NCBI GenBank assembly: GCA_963753725.1
Contig: CAVWDI010000009.1
Span: 1 to 64,000 of the forward strand
Length of the DNA stretch: 64,000 nt
From: CAVWDI01 sp963753725
GTDB lineage: Bacteria; Chloroflexota; Anaerolineae; Anaerolineales; UBA4823
Direction: 5' to 3'
Shown: one piece after another, positions 1 to 8,994 of the stretch
How the letters are laid out: each line of letters begins with the position of its first letter
How positions within the stretch are numbered: the first letter of the stretch is position 1
The notes under the pieces: generated by a model
The model's database searches: none
What the model saw: only the letters and a program-made list of their open reading frames with translations
Told to the model about the DNA's origin: nothing
Made by a program: the position numbers and the translations under genes

Positions 1-2
1 CT

Positions 3-158
3 GCCATAAAGATCGCCGCCTGGGTCATCACAGGCTTCATGGCGCTCAACACGCTTGGCAATATAACATCACAAAGTATGGGAGAAAAAATCCTTTTCAC
101 TCCGATTACTTTTGTATTAGCCGTGTTATGTTTTTTTATTTCATTGTCTAAAACATAA
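3..158 (+). CDS. C-terminal end of a small membrane protein (cut by window start)
   Basis: An open frame enters from the window edge and ends at TAA 156-158, giving 51 residues. The visible part has two hydrophobic stretches, roughly residues 3-18 and 32-49, separated by a short polar turn containing GNITSQS. This is the pattern of a small integral membrane protein whose last two helices are seen. The upstream start lies outside the window. The family is not recognised and no function can be given. It is on the same strand as the next gene, but 130 bases separate them. Confidence 0.45.
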   Translation, partial: AIKIAAWVITGFMALNTLGNITSQSMGEKILFTPITFVLAVLCFFISLSKT

Positions 159-288
159 TCGAATGCAATTTTTTTCGAAAATATTATTTAGAGGGGTACG
201 ATTGGAATGGCTGGGTTGGGACCGTTCGTAAATTAGCTCGTTCCTTCAAAAGCATATACTCCGTTCTAAAAAGAGGAGAAGCAAACCG

Positions 289-1131
289 ATGGAACAAACC
301 TATACATGTGAAAGCGCTGTAATTGAAAAAGCTCTGGATAGATTGAAAGAAGACGGCCTGGTTTCAAAAGAAGCTTATTTTAATCATAATGCGGCTAAAG
401 GTCTCAGAAGGGAAGTCGCCTACAGAGATTTTGATTTCCTGACCCGTCTGAGCCGGACAGCGGAGGTTGAAACTGTGTCTTCAATTTTGGCTTGGTTGAA
501 GGGAAAAGGTATTTTTCCTGACCAGTCGCAATACGATGAGAATTGCTTCAATGCATTGAGAAAAGAAGTGAAGGAGAATTTCACTATCCCAGGCACCTCA
601 ATCACACCGGTGATGGAAAGGCTGCTGTATATGCTTTCGTCAGTAAAGCGTCCGCAGCGAGTGATCGGGATTGGCACGTACTGTGGGTATGCGTTTGTGT
701 GGGCAGTTGGTTCAAGCTGCGGTCAGGAACGTGAATATGCCTCCCGGAAAGTTTATGGTATTGACATTGATGAGGACGTCACGGATAAAGCCAGGAGCAA
801 CTTCAGCAAGTTAGCGCATACCGAGCATATTGAGCTTATAGCCGAGGATGGATTGAATGCCGTAGACAGGTTGGAAGGACCGTTTGATTATGTCTATCTG
901 GATATAGATAGCAAGGAATTGGGCAAGGGGCTTTACCTGGAACTGCTGAAGCGCTTGTATTCAAAGATACCGCAGGGGGGATGGATATTGGCGCACGATA
1001 CAGTTGCCCCGCCATTCGCAGATCAGCTGGAGGGCTATCTGGCCTATGTGAGGGACGCCCAAACATTTAGTGAGAGTATTTCGTTTGATGTGGATCCATT
1101 TGGTTTGGAGTTAACGATTAAAGTAGGATGA
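289..1131 (+). CDS. Class I SAM-dependent O-methyltransferase
   Basis: Predicted to transfer a methyl group from S-adenosylmethionine to a hydroxyl of an unknown small molecule in the cytoplasm. The 280-residue protein has an extra N-terminal half (residues 1-110) and a Rossmann-type methyltransferase core. Visible motifs are the SAM loop IGIGTYCG (about 126-133), the acidic strand end GIDID (157-161), the YLDID strand (203-207) and HDT (236-238). This order resembles the catechol/caffeoyl-CoA O-methyltransferase group. The ATG is preceded by a good ribosome site, GAGGAG at about 272-277. The substrate cannot be inferred. The neighbours are an acetyltransferase and a CatA-like enzyme, so this may be a small-molecule modification cluster, which is only an inference. 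Confidence 0.7.
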   Translation: MEQTYTCESAVIEKALDRLKEDGLVSKEAYFNHNAAKGLRREVAYRDFDFLTRLSRTAEVETVSSILAWLKGKGIFPDQSQYDENCFNALRKEVKENFTIPGTSITPVMERLLYMLSSVKRPQRVIGIGTYCGYAFVWAVGSSCGQEREYASRKVYGIDIDEDVTDKARSNFSKLAHTEHIELIAEDGLNAVDRLEGPFDYVYLDIDSKELGKGLYLELLKRLYSKIPQGGWILAHDTVAPPFADQLEGYLAYVRDAQTFSESISFDVDPFGLELTIKVG

Positions 1132-1237
1132 TATTTATGGGGAGGCTCTGGATTAATGAATACGAGTTTTGGATATAATTTGTATATAGAGATTTCGAAA
1201 CTTAAAGGATGTACTACCCAATTCGATTTCTACAGAG

Positions 1238-1666
1238 ATGATGGAAATAATAATCAGACCATTTGAGCAGCGTGATGAGGATGCCCTGGTACAGCTTTGG
1301 GTGGACTGCGGCCTGGTTGTCCCCTGGAACGATCCCCATAAAGACATACAGCGCAAGCTTAAAGTGCAGTCCAAGATGTTCCTTGTGGGGTGTTTGGATG
1401 GGGTGGTTATCGCCAGCGTGATGGCCGGATATGAGGGTCACCGCGGCTGGATCAACTACCTTGCAGTCCATCCTCAATACCAGCGTTTGGGGTTGGCAGG
1501 CAAATGATGGACGCAGGCCGAAAGTCGTCTACGGGCAGCCGGCTGTCCGAAGATCAACCTGCAGGTGCGCACTAAAAATCAGGGCGTGATTGAATTCTAT
1601 AAACGAATTGGGTTCAAAATTGACGATGTGGTTGGCCTCGGCAAGCGCTTGGATCCAGATGAGTGA
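1238..1666 (+). pseudogene. GNAT acetyltransferase of the YpeA type, interrupted by an in-frame TGA
   Basis: The frame from ATG 1238 to TGA 1664-1666 encodes 142 codons, the length of the YpeA family of GNAT N-acetyltransferases (E. coli YpeA is about 141 residues). A TGA at 1505-1507 interrupts it. The first half has the family start with PWNDPHKDI, the FLVG strand and the acetyl-CoA region HRGWINYLAVHPQYQRLG. The part after the stop continues with GCPKINLQV, FYKRIGF and LGKRL. Both halves keep the same frame, so this is either a point nonsense change or a pair of compensating indels around 1500-1512. The family usually has a Leu-like residue here, so recoding as selenocysteine is not expected. 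With this sequence's error pattern the gene may be intact in the organism. Confidence 0.65.
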
Positions 1667-1776
1667 GCCCCAAAAACCGACCAATAGCACATTTAACGTT
1701 TGGGGTTTGTGTAAAGCATTAGGATACATGAGCAGGAAAATAAACGTTAAAGCTTTTTTCTGTCGGGAGGTGATAT

Positions 1777-2391
1777 ATGCGGATCATCGATATCGAGAAT
1801 TGGCCGCGGCGTGATCATTTCAATTTGTTGAAAGATTGGGACTATCCCCATTTCAGTATGTGTGCAAATGTTGACCTGACGATTTTCTATCAGGCCGTCA
1901 AGCAGCTCGGTATATCAATTAATATAGCCATTGTGTACGTGCTGGCGCGTGCTGCCAATGCAATCCCTGAGTTCCGCTATCGCATCCGGGGGGAAGAGGT
2001 CGTAGAATTCGAGGTTATCCACCCTTCGACAACGATATTAACAGATGATGATCTATTCAGCTTCTGTCCGATAAAATACGCAATGATTTTTACTACGTTT
2101 ACTGAACGAGCCCTGCATCAAATCGAATTGGTGAAAGAACAACGTAAGCTGGAAAGTGAAGTGGGGCGGGATGAATTATTTTATATGACAGCTATCCCCT
2201 GGGTGTCGTTCACCAGTTTTATGCATCCGCTGATCCTGAACCCGGCCGATTCTGTGCCGCGCTTCGCCTGGGGTAAATTTTTCCAGGAAGGTGAATTAAT
2301 GAAGATGCCGTTAAGTGTACAGGCGCACCATGCTCTGATGGACGGCTTTCACATGGGTAGGTTCTATGAAAATGTGCAGGAATTTTTTTAG
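1777..2391 (+). CDS. Chloramphenicol O-acetyltransferase family protein (CatA-type)
   Basis: Member of the CAT family, trimeric acetyl-CoA-dependent O-acetyltransferases that in known cases modify chloramphenicol. The 204-residue length is close to the usual 210-220. The catalytic motif HHALMDG is at residues 184-190 with the active-site His, and the conserved PWVSFTSF stretch (141-148) provides the serine that stabilises the intermediate in characterised CATs. The N-terminal FSMCANVDLT segment also fits. A strong ribosome site, GGGAGGTGAT, precedes the ATG by a few bases. The gene stands alone without mobile-element signatures, so it looks chromosomal. Its true substrate is unknown, because chromosomal CAT homologues need not confer resistance. 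Confidence 0.85.
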   Translation: MRIIDIENWPRRDHFNLLKDWDYPHFSMCANVDLTIFYQAVKQLGISINIAIVYVLARAANAIPEFRYRIRGEEVVEFEVIHPSTTILTDDDLFSFCPIKYAMIFTTFTERALHQIELVKEQRKLESEVGRDELFYMTAIPWVSFTSFMHPLILNPADSVPRFAWGKFFQEGELMKMPLSVQAHHALMDGFHMGRFYENVQEFF

Positions 2392-2683
2392 CCATCCTGA
2401 TTTCGTTCTAAGTCAAATCTTAAAATTGACGTGATGATGAATAAGCTTTGTGTTTATTTCATTTTCACACTATTTGTTGTATAATTAATCTAACATGAGT
2501 AATGACGTCAGGGATATTCTGGTAAGAATAATGGTGATGGTGATACGATCTTGTACGAAGTAGATGAATGAGAGGGCATTAATTAATATTTTTTATTGGT
2601 AGAAATTGCTGCGATTTATCGGTGCATTTTGTGATTGTTGGACATTCCAAAGCAAATTCATGAAATAAAGGAGAATCACATCG

Positions 2684-3808
2684 ATGAAAACCATTATTTC
2701 CTTAATTGCGTTGATTATTCAGTTATTGTTGGTAGTAGGCTTGTCTCAACTAGGTCTAGCAAATGAAGCAGCCAGCGATATAGGGAACGCCTAGGTGCCC
2801 CGTTGTTATCGATTGTCGTGATATATTCCAGCACGGTACCAGATTACGACAGCGGGTGGACAGCTATCGACCCGGACACACGAAAAGTCTTTTCCTCATA
2901 ATTTAGGAGGAAACACTGACGACTACGTCGTTGACTTGCAGTTTAAGGATATCGACAAGTTCGGTAAATGGGGTAAATCAAAGCATTACGGCGGTCAGGA
3001 ATATGACTTGATTATTTCCAATTTGGGGTCCCACCGATGGTAAAAACTGGTGCCTATTGGTATGGGTTGACCGGATAAAGAGATCCGGGTAAAACGGCAT
3101 AAGATGATAAAAGAGCAGACCAGGTGCGGATACGCATCTGGGTTGTAACAACATCCTCCTTTGACAGCGGTTGGACTCCGATTGCCGCAGATGGTGCACT
3201 TAAAAATATCCCTCACAATGTGGGTGAAAATACGGATGATTACATTGTGGATTTGCAGTTCAAGGATCGGAAATAGACCTTTCCCTTTGGGTGTAAACCA
3301 ATATGGATACGGCATAATATATTCATATATAGACCAATATAATCTTGCAATCACGCGGCGCCCTTTGGCCCTACTTGACCGATAAAAACATATTTGTTGC
3401 GCGGGGGACATTTGATAAAACAGCCGAAAAATTGCGCGTACGCATCTGGGAGAATAAAAATCCAGATTATAACAGCGGATGGATCAAATTAGATCCATTC
3501 AAAATACGGAAACTTTATCCCATAAATCTAGGAGGCAATACGGACGATTATGTGGTGGATTTACAGTTTAAGGAGAAAGGGGATAAAGGGGTCAACCAAC
3601 AGTACTACGGGGGTAATAACTATAATACACCTCCTATGGAAAGCCAAATTCAGCCAGAGGGTGCATATTGGGCAATTCTGACGAATACCGATATCTCAAT
3701 CTGGCGTGAACTGAAGATACCTCGGCACCCAAAGCCAGGGTCCGCATCTGGGTCACAAAGCATTACGATAACCAAATCTACCTCCCTTTCGTAATGCAGG
3801 AGAAATAA
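2684..3808 (+). pseudogene. Exported DSGW-repeat protein A, broken by several frameshifts
   Basis: Starts at ATG 2684 after AAAGGAG, with a clean signal peptide (MKTIISLIALIIQLLLVVG) that hits TAG at 2792. After that, three copies of a ~100-residue module can be followed across all three frames. Hallmarks are VRIRIW, DSGW, a HNLGGNTDDYVVDLQFKD-like strand pair and a GVNQxYYGG segment. The DSGW positions are about 2850, 3160 and 3465. The last frame ends with VRIWVTK...IYLPFV and TAA at 3806-3808, the same kind of tail as the neighbouring gene at 5952. At least four frame changes are needed, so this is either a decaying gene or very error-rich sequence. It is predicted to be secreted or surface exposed. 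Function unknown; the fold is probably beta-rich. Confidence 0.55.
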
Positions 3809-5895
3809 TAGCGAATTCATTCACCAGTGGTAAAATATCCGGGAATGATCTATACTCTATATTTCGTGAAATTACGCGCATGCTTGAGTAATTCGCGATA
3901 AGTAAAATGGAGGGTGTCCCTATGAATATTTATGGTTTTTCTCCATTGGGTTACTTGTGATTGTCCTGCTTTTATGCAAGCACGTCTTTTTCTGGTATGG
4001 CAGATTGAAAATGCATCTGGAGATCGGGAGGAATGCCGCAGCAGACATTCCTGTTGCAAGCCCGGATCCTTTTATGTCCGAGCCGGACTACGACAGTGGG
4101 TGGATCAACATCGCAGCAGATGAAACAAATGATTTTGCCACATAACCTAGGTGGGGATCCGTAATTACCTAGTGAATTTAAAAGGGCTTCAATATTGGGA
4201 GTCTTGGGAATAATCTGATCTATGGTGGTCTATACCATATATCTACCAGCATTGCAGCTGGAAAATCATGGGATTTATCTGGCATGCCTGAATGGTACAT
4301 CCATCAAGGTACAAGCGAAATCCAGAAGATAATAATTCATCGAAACAGGTCCGAGTGCGAATATGGGTGGCGCCAGCGATGATTATGAAATCCCTTGGTT
4401 GAATATTCGACCAAAATCAAGACACTCACCTGCTTCACGATTTAGGAGGAAATCCGGATGAATATGTGGTTGATTTGAGTTTGAAGACTTTGGAATGTAC
4501 TTGGTATAAACAACAGCAATTATGGCATAGACACATATTATGAGATCAGGAATATATGAGATATGCAAGAGTGGGTGGAAACTGACCACCACTTCAATAA
4601 TAAACCGATAAAGGTCTATCGTGGGGCAACATGAACTTTATACAAATCCAAGGTGAGAGTTCGTATATGGCGAGTATCAAGCCCCGACTATGACAGCGGT
4701 TGGAGGAATCCATCAAAGACAAATCAAATACTTATTACCACTAATTTAGGATGGCCCGTGGAACGATATTGTTGTAGATATGCACTTCAAAAACAATGGC
4801 CATCTGGTGAGGTGTACACCAGATCTATTACGGCGGCAAAGATACGGATTACAAACGCGGGATTAGTATTTTGAGCCTGGAGCATGCGATGGAGCGCTCA
4901 ACGGAAACTGAATGTAAGTTGAATCTGGCGCAAAGCGGATGATTTATATGCAGATGAAGTGCGTGTTAGCGATATGGGCAAAACCCGAGCCTAAATATGA
5001 CAGCGGTTGGAAGCCGATTGGGGTGGACGAACTACTCACCCTAACGCATAATTTGAGAGGAGATCCTGACCATTATCTTGTGGATTTACAATTCAAAGAT
5101 ACAAATGCTGATGGCATTGTTGGGCAGGGGGTGAATCACATCAATTATGGCGGTAATAATTCTCAGCCTCATCAACCTTCAGGGAGGACGGAGTATTATG
5201 GAGTGTATTGGTTGAGTTTGACGAACAGCCAGGTGAGTGTACGCCGTCAGTTGGATGATACCACCGCCGATGAAGTACGGGTGCGAATTTGGATACCGCC
5301 CGCACCGGCGAAGGATAGTGGATGGATTCCTATCAGCCATTCTATCATTCCTTTGACCCTCAATCACACGATAGGTGGAAATCCGGACGATTATGTGGTT
5401 GATATGCAGTTTGAGGATTTAACCCTCGCTACCATAGAGGGAGTTCACCAAAAGCATTATGGATGGACTTTTCACTCAGTTGGCTCTCCCAGTAGAATAT
5501 GGTCAGGCGCTGCCTGGAGTAACCTGGACCAATTTTCTATGGATGTTATCAGAGGTTCGGAGGATCAAAATGCAGGAAAGGTCCGCGTACGAATATGGAA
5601 GAATCCCAGGCCTGATTATGACAGTACCTGGAAATTTTTGAATCTCGGGAAAGAGGAAGATTTTGATCACAACCTGGAAGGAAATCCGGATAATTATGTG
5701 CTGGATATGCAGTTCAATGACATGGACTATTATGGCGTTAACCAGAACTTTTATGGTGGAATGACGACTTACCAGGATAGCATTTACCCAACTCAAGAAG
5801 GGAGTTACTGGTTTGGTTTGAACAATTCTTCTGTAAAAGTCTTGCGAGAAGCAAACGATTCATTTGCCGATCAAGTACGGGTCCGTATGTGGATC
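2840..5895 (+). repeat. Tandem ~300-bp coding repeats (DSGW modules)
   Basis: Nine diverged copies of a 300-315 bp coding unit lie in two arrays of three and six, separated by an end-of-gene/start-of-gene junction at 3808-3922. The units are alike at protein level but diverged at DNA level, so they are old duplications rather than fresh ones. Spacing stays regular even where the frame is broken, so indels are small and no module has been lost. Confidence 0.7.
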
Positions 5896-5952
5896 ACTGG
5901 TAATTCGTATTCAAATAATATGTATTTACCTGTTTTGGTTCGTAACAAATAA
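3922..5952 (+). pseudogene. Exported DSGW-repeat protein B, intact only in its last third
   Basis: Paralogue of the gene just upstream. ATG 3922 follows GGAGGG, and one base shift after it reads a hydrophobic signal/anchor (WFFSIGLLVIVLLLC) followed by a spacer and the first PDYDSGW. Six modules can be traced, with DSGW or its equivalent near 4090, 4375 (degraded), 4690, 5000, 5315 and 5615, about 300-315 bases apart. From 4939 to 5952 the frame is open for 337 residues and shows nearly three clean modules ending in YLPVLVRNK. Each module has VRVRIW, P-x-Y-DSGW, HNLxGNPDDYVVDMQF, GVNQxxYGG and a YWxxLxNSxxxVxR strand. The open part argues that the gene was recently, or still is, functional. 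Role unknown. Confidence 0.6.
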
Positions 5953-6042
5953 TTGTTTGCTGATAGATAACTTATTAAACCCGTGTGGTTCACACCCGGG
6001 TGAATTCTTTGTTGTTATTGGAAAGTAAATTCTTCGGTAAAT

Positions 6043-6812
6043 TTGAAAATGATAGACAAACTCAGCATAAACAATCCTCAACCTCTATCTAATTACACAA
6101 TTTCTAAATCGCTGTCCGTCCTGGTCCTGGCTCCTCACCCGGATGATTTTGATGCCATTGGTGTGAGCATGCGGTTTTTGTTCGAAAACGGAAATCTTAT
6201 CCATTTAGCAGTGGCCACCTCAGGAGCCAGTGGGGTGGAAAATTCGTTTTATACTCCTGCAACCAAAGGGAATAAAACCAGAGTTCGTGAACAGGAGCAG
6301 AGAGAAGCTGCGGTTTCTTTGGGCTGCCTGAAAACCAGCTTGAATTTCTCCGGCTTGATGTTGATAAGGCTGGACACCCCAAAGAGAATCAGGCGAATAC
6401 ACAAATAATCCGAGATTGTTTCTCACGCTTGTCCCCGATAATGGTCTTTATGCCGCATGCTAACGATACTAACGTGGGCCACCGCCGAGTTTACAGAATG
6501 TTGCAGAATGTGCTGCCAGAGATTGAATATCCTATGGCAGTGTTTCTCAACCGTGACCCGAAGACCGTCAATATGCGCGGCGATGTTTATATGGGATATG
6601 GTGATGAGCTTGCGGAATGGAAAGGAGAACTGCTGCGGTTTCACCGCTCTCAGCAGCAGAGAAATTTGAACCAGCGCGGTTATGGATTGGATGATCGCAT
6701 TATAAATTTGGATCGCGAAAATGCGCTGATGTGCTCGGTGAACGCACCCTATGCAGAGGTTTTCGAGATTGAACTATTTGGGGAGAACGAAATAGTGGAT
6801 ATTCTTGAGTGA
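6043..6812 (+). pseudogene. PIG-L/LmbE-family deacetylase, one frameshift
   Basis: Zinc-dependent deacetylase family acting on N-acetyl sugars or related small molecules. The first part carries the metal motif APHPDDFDAIG. The second carries MPHANDTNVGHRRV with the further metal-binding His residues, then a long C-terminal part to TGA at 6812. The frame changes near 6340, where restoring one base in TTGAATTT gives SLEFLRLDVDKAGHP and continues into the second frame. The joined product is about 256 residues, normal for the family. The start is TTG 6043 or ATG 6049. It converges with the sulfatase-like gene ending at 6814. Substrate unknown. The single missing base is probably a sequencing error. 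Confidence 0.7.
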
Positions 6813-6813
6813 T

Positions 6814-8350
6814 CTAACTTGGGATAGGTTGCTTAATCTCTTCGAATTTTTCATCCAGCTCGGTTTGCATTTCTTCGGCGACGGCGCTTGATTTATACCG
6901 GTCATCCAATTCTTCTGGATCGTTTTCCAGGTCATACAATTCGTATTTATCCTGGTAGTGCTTGTAACCGTGGTAGTAAACCAGTTTTTGATCGGCCTCG
7001 ATGAGCGCAAATGAGGCTTTGTTCAATTCACCCTGGGTCTGGTTCTTCTTTGCTTCAAAAACCCATACGCTTCGATCATGTCATATCTTCACCGCCCAAC
7101 CCGGGCAGGACTTCGCCTTCTGCCCAATCAGGCACCGGCAGTCCGGAGATATGAGCCAGCGTGGGCAGGATATCGACATTGCTGGTCAGGGTGTGGATGT
7201 CTTTTCTCTCGAGTTGACCGGGTGATGAGATTAGAAGTGGAACTCGGATAACCGGCTCGTACAGCAGCGGCGTGGAATGCCCGTGTGTGCCGCGCTCAAA
7301 CATTTCGCCGTGATCGGAGCTGAAGATCACATAACTGTCCTCAAGGGTTCCGGATGCCCTCCAGGTTGATCGAGCAGACGGCCGAATTCGAAATCCAGGT
7401 TAGCTACAAATTCATCGTACCTCTGGCGCAGGAAATTGATCTTTTCTTCCGGTACACGTGTGCCAAGCTTGTGGAATTTTTTTGTCTCAGGCGCCCAGCC
7501 ATCATCGAAGGTATCTAAAAATTGGCTGGTGGGCATGTAAGGAGAGTGGGGAGGCAGCAGGTGGATGTATGAGAAGTACGGCGCTGGCAATTTAGCCAGC
7601 ATGTCCATAACCCCATCCATCACTTGAGAAAATAAGAAATAGACATCCGTGTTAGCCAGGCGTGGAATACCGTGAGGATGCAGTTCCTTCAGCTTTTTAT
7701 TATTGATTTGAACGCCCAGCATGGTATTGATGTCATTGATGATGGATAAGAACAAGGAGCCGTGAGCTTCTTCGCGCTTGAAGAGGAACTGGTCGAAATC
7801 CTTTTAATCCATAAATGGCGTCTCCCCCGGATAGATTGTCGTAGAAAGTGCTGCCAACCAGACTGAAACTGTCTGGCGCGAGATGCTGGTCCAGGTACTG
7901 GTTAAACTGGTAAAGCAGCATATCAGCATATACATTCTGAGTGAAGGCGGCCTGGTAGTATTTGCCGCTTAACAATTTAAACAAATTATACGGTTGAATT
8001 TCGTCTCGAATTAGACCTGTCAGTGTGATGGCGCGATGCTCCCAGGGATAAGTACTGGTAAATAATGAGGCCGTGCTGGGTGTTGTGAAATTGGCGGCGG
8101 AATGGTGGTTGTGATAGATGGTGCTCCTGCTGGCGAAGCGCTCCAGGTTAGGACTGGTTTTGCGCGGGTAACCATACAATGACAGGTTATGTGCCGAAAG
8201 CGCATCGAATAGTATGAGGATGATATTGGGCTGTCCATTGTCTTGGGCGTTTCCGTCTAGATTGAGCGCGGATGCCCGCTGCAGGTGTGGAAGCAGCGAT
8301 AATGTCCCAACGGATTTGAGAAACTCTCGTCGAGTAAGCTGCGATTTCAT
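6814..8350 (-). pseudogene. Tat-exported sulfatase-family (alkaline phosphatase superfamily) enzyme, three frameshifts
   Basis: Starts at 8350 with a twin-arginine signal (TRREFLK followed by a hydrophobic stretch), so it is predicted to be exported folded through Tat. The superfamily core follows: NIILILFDALSAHNLSLYGYPRKT for the first metal site, the nucleophile region FTTPSTASLF, HLLPPHSPY, then SSDHGEMF and RVPLLISSPG. The frame breaks near 7795, 7340 and 7070; joined, the product is about 510 residues. The C/S-x-P-x-R motif that makes formylglycine in true sulfatases is absent: TTPSTAS has Thr and no Arg. A phosphoester or phosphoglycerol substrate is therefore as likely as a sulfate ester. 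It is the last gene of a four-gene minus-strand group with a second member of the same superfamily. Confidence 0.65.
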
Positions 8351-8382
8351 TTATTTCGACCAGAAGAATCAATCATAGCGTT

Positions 8383-8994
8383 TTATAAATTTGAGATAGA
8401 CCTTACGAGTAAATAAACAAAACTGAGCACGCTCAAAGGAATATAGACATAAAGGAATACGGTCATCCGTTCAGCGATCGTATTAGCTATATTTGCCAAA
8501 GTTTCGAAGCGTTTAAAAATCCAGGAAAGGATGTATATAAGGATTAATATGGCTACCAGGACAAGTATTGGGTACAGGATCAAACCCCAGAAATCTAACT
8601 TATAAACAATTTTCATCTTCCTTTGCAGCAGGTAAGCGCTGAAACCAATGATGGTCATTAGCGTGCATCCGGTGGGGACAAAGAAATCCTTAAACATTTT
8701 TGAAGGCAGGAGAATAACCAACAGCAGTATTATCCCAAAAATGACAGCGCTTTCGAAAAGCGCAAATACCAGCACGTAAGCGCCGATCGTAAGTACTTCA
8801 ACCATTTTAAAATCCCCCAACCAGCTCGGGATATACCAGAACATGCGGTACAGTGTCCATGTATACACAATGAACATAGTTACTGCAAAAACTGGAAGAA
8901 TTTGCTCTCGCGAGGGGAGTTTGGCTCCGATTGACTCTTTAAAGGTAGCCAAGGCTTTTAAGCCTCTCTTCCATGGCTTCCTTTTCAGACTCAT
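8383..8994 (-). CDS. Polytopic membrane protein of unknown function
   Basis: A 203-residue protein with a basic N-terminus (MSLKRKPWKRGLK) and about five or six hydrophobic helices between residues 35 and 200. The start ATG 8994-8992 overlaps the stop of the upstream phosphodiesterase gene as ATGA, indicating translational coupling, so I prefer it to starts further upstream. The gene sits between two alkaline-phosphatase-superfamily genes and 32 bases before the sulfatase-like gene. It may assist an envelope-associated phosphoesterase or transferase, which is an inference from context alone. No family recognised. Confidence 0.65.
   Translation of the reverse strand: MSLKRKPWKRGLKALATFKESIGAKLPSREQILPVFAVTMFIVYTWTLYRMFWYIPSWLGDFKMVEVLTIGAYVLVFALFESAVIFGIILLLVILLPSKMFKDFFVPTGCTLMTIIGFSAYLLQRKMKIVYKLDFWGLILYPILVLVAILILIYILSWIFKRFETLANIANTIAERMTVFLYVYIPLSVLSFVYLLVRSISNL

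Noticed and set aside
1505..1507. Reading the TGA in the GNAT gene as selenocysteine
   Set aside because: The family has a Leu-like residue there, not Cys, and no SECIS-like hairpin follows. Point error or nonsense change is simpler.
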